Part shown: one piece after another, positions 5,971 to 7,038 of the stretch
Layout of the letters: every line of letters begins with the position of its first letter
How positions within the stretch are numbered: position 1 is the stretch's first letter
Source: an uncultured Sphingomonas sp.
GTDB lineage: Bacteria > Pseudomonadota > Alphaproteobacteria > Sphingomonadales > Sphingomonadaceae
Direction: 5' to 3'
Assembly: GCA_946886645.1 (NCBI GenBank)
Contig: CAMPIY010000088.1
Location: 1 to 7,038 of the forward strand
DNA length: 7,038 nt
Position numbers and translations under genes: made by a program
The notes under the pieces: model-generated
What the model saw: only the letters and a program-made list of their open reading frames with translations
What the model was told of the DNA's origin: nothing
Database searches by the model: none

Positions 5971-6857
5971 CGGGCTTCCACCGGAAAACAGGCCTGGGGC
6001 GCCAGGCGGGCGCAGGCGGAGCTTGCCGCCGCCCGGCTTTCGAACGGACCGACTTGCAAGCGGGTGATCTTGCCGACCGGGACATAATAGACCTGTCGTC
6101 CCGAAACCTTGCCTGCGACCTTCGCGAACAGGCTTTCGGCCGATGATTTCTGGCTAAATGCCCCCAGCTGGATGCGCCAATTGCCTCGCGCATTTGTCGG
6201 TGCGGCGGCAGTCGCTCGTGCGGTGGAGGGCGCTTTCGCCACCGGTTGCCTGGCAGTGGGCGCAGGCTTGGCGGCGACAGGCTTCGCCGGCGGCGGCTTC
6301 TTTCCTCCCGCCATCTGCTGGGCGAGCGCCAGGCCTTTCTGCCTCTGCTCCAACGGCATGAACTGGTCCATGTCCGCCAGTGTCGCTTTGGCGGGCGCCA
6401 GCCCCTGTGCCGCGGCGCGGCTGACATAGGCATAGGCTGTGATCGGGTCCCGAGGAACCTCGTCGCCATTGTACATCGCGGTTCCGACCATCAGCAGCGC
6501 GCGTGGTTCGCCCGCCTGCGCCGCGGCTTTCAACCAGCGCATGCCGCTGACCCGATTGCCGTTCTGGAACAGCAATAGCCCAAGCGTCGCGGCGGCATCG
6601 ACATGACCTTTTCGGGCGGCGCGTTCGAGCCAGCTCTGGGCCTGCGCAAGGTCGAGCGGCACGCCTTTGCCGAGGCGATATGCCTGTCCGAGGTTGAACG
6701 CGGCGTCGGCATCACCCTTTTCGGCGAGCGGCCGCCAGATGCCTACCGCGGCGGCCGCCTCTCCCTTTTGCCAGGCGTCGATCCCGGCGCGCACGGTCTG
6801 GGCCGAGGCGGGAAGCGGTGCAATTCCAATGGCGAGGGCAAGCAACAGGGTGCGCAT
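5967..6857 (-). CDS. Secreted Sel1-repeat protein with C-terminal SPOR domain
   Basis: Likely periplasmic or envelope-attached protein of 296 residues that binds denuded glycan strands of septal peptidoglycan through SPOR. A signal peptide (MRTLLLALAIGIAPLPASA-Q, cleavage near residue 19) is followed by Sel1/TPR-like helical repeats at about 28-48, 49-84 (ADAAFNLGQAYRLGKGVPLD...), 85-117 and 118-153 (ALLMVGTAMYNGDEVPRD...). A Lys/Pro/Ala-rich linker runs from about 184 to 224. SPOR occupies 226-294 (NWRIQLGAFSQKSSAESLFAKV ... ITRLQVGPFESRAAASSACARL). Cys282 and Cys290 in SPOR may form a disulphide. The ATG at 6857 is preferred over an upstream in-frame ATG at 6926 because it begins the signal peptide, and GGAA lies seven bases before it. 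It is divergent from a ParA-like gene. The role in cell division or envelope assembly is inferred from the domains. Confidence 0.92.
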   Translation of the reverse strand: MRTLLLALAIGIAPLPASAQTVRAGIDAWQKGEAAAAVGIWRPLAEKGDADAAFNLGQAYRLGKGVPLDLAQAQSWLERAARKGHVDAAATLGLLLFQNGNRVSGMRWLKAAAQAGEPRALLMVGTAMYNGDEVPRDPITAYAYVSRAAAQGLAPAKATLADMDQFMPLEQRQKGLALAQQMAGGKKPPPAKPVAAKPAPTARQPVAKAPSTARATAAAPTNARGNWRIQLGAFSQKSSAESLFAKVAGKVSGRQVYYVPVGKITRLQVGPFESRAAASSACARLAPQACFPVEAR

Positions 6858-6882
6858 TGTTCGATTCCGGCCGGTTTCCTTA

Positions 6883-6912
6883 ACCCTAGCTCCACTCGCG
6901 CACGGCGAACAA
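6883..6912 (-). promoter_or_regulatory. Candidate promoter of the Sel1/SPOR gene
   Basis: On the reverse strand TTGTTC (6912-6907) and TAGGGT (6888-6883) are separated by 18 bases, giving a start near 6876 and a leader of about 19 bases before the ATG at 6857. The -10 match is moderate, so this is a tentative call. Confidence 0.3.
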
Positions 6913-6925
6913 GGTCGGGCCGACA

Positions 6926-6940
6926 TTAACCAGTTTTTAG
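6926..6940. promoter_or_regulatory. CtrA-box-like sequence between the SPOR gene and parA
   Basis: TTAA (6926-6929), seven bases, then TTAG (6937-6940) matches seven of eight fixed positions of the CtrA consensus TTAA-N7-TTAA known from alphaproteobacteria. It lies about 55 bases before the parA start and just upstream of the proposed SPOR-gene promoter. Binding is inferred only from the match. Confidence 0.35.
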
Positions 6941-6963
6941 GGCCTTTGCTGTCAGGTGAGCAT

Positions 6964-6980
6964 CAAATCACCGTGATTTG
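6964..6980. promoter_or_regulatory. Perfect 8+1+8 palindrome just before the parA ribosome binding site
   Basis: CAAATCAC (6964-6971), one C, then GTGATTTG (6973-6980) form a perfect inverted repeat of 17 bp. It ends two bases before the GAGGGGA Shine-Dalgarno sequence of parA (6983-6989). The one-base centre favours a DNA operator bound by a dimeric regulator over an RNA hairpin, although a shorter stem (AAATC/GATTT, loop ACCGT) could form in RNA. It has no T-run and is not a terminator. Confidence 0.6.
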
Positions 6981-6994
6981 CCGAGGGGAATAGA

Positions 6995-7038
6995 ATGCGC
7001 GTTCTGGCAATGGCATCGCAGAAGGGCGGGTCTGGCAA
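6995..7038 (+). CDS. ParA-family (MinD/ParA) ATPase, first 14 codons only
   Basis: Only the start is in the window: M-R-V-L-A-M-A-S-Q-K-G-G-S-G-K. This is a first beta strand leading into the deviant Walker A loop KGGSGK(T) that marks ParA/MinD/Soj ATPases, with the signature Lys before GG. These ATPases dimerise on ATP and position DNA or protein cargo. GAGGGGA at 6983-6989 is five bases before the ATG. Beside a divergent SPOR/Sel1 gene and without a visible parB, it is more likely an orphan ParA of cargo or envelope positioning than the chromosomal parA, but the rest of the gene is needed to decide. Confidence 0.85.
   Translation, partial: MRVLAMASQKGGSG

Overview
This is a high-GC, gene-dense chromosomal window that looks like an alphaproteobacterium of the order Sphingomonadales. 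The clues are MutL with an endonuclease-type C-terminus (no MutH expected), the form of the MreB, SerB and MiaA sequences, the serB/miaA divergent pair, and a SPOR/Sel1 protein divergent from a ParA with a KGGSGK P-loop. The genes are mostly core. I see no mobile element, CRISPR array, tRNA or rRNA, and no gene-free stretch longer than 207 bases.

Layout: (1) 1-280, minus strand, the first 93 codons of mreB, divergent from mutL (435-2192, plus). (2) 2193-2399, an intergenic region with a direct repeat, a plausible promoter and a very stable terminator-shaped hairpin placed directly before the GTG start of a small outer-membrane beta-barrel gene (2400-2921). That gene ends in a clear intrinsic terminator (2946-2975). 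(3) A 56-residue protein of unknown function (3043-3213). Its stop codon interlocks with that of the convergent gene for a divergent ketol-acid reductoisomerase (3210-4175, minus). This gene follows miaA (4185-5114, minus) after only 9 bases. (4) serB (5107-5970, plus, TTG start) is divergent from miaA, and the two reading frames overlap by 8 bp at their 5' ends. (5) A secreted Sel1-repeat/SPOR protein (5967-6857, minus) interlocks stop codons with serB and is divergent from the start of a ParA-family ATPase (6995 to the window edge). The shared 137-bp region carries a CtrA-box-like sequence and a perfect 8+8 palindrome.

Functionally the window mixes cell shape and envelope genes (mreB, the barrel protein, the SPOR protein), DNA repair (mutL), tRNA modification (miaA), and amino-acid synthesis (serB for serine, the reductoisomerase for branched chains). 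The points most worth following up are the leader hairpin of the barrel gene, the reductoisomerase standing without ilvB/ilvN and with several usually fixed residues changed, the overlapping divergent serB/miaA starts, and the palindrome and CtrA-like box before parA. I do not see a clearly novel multi-gene system here.
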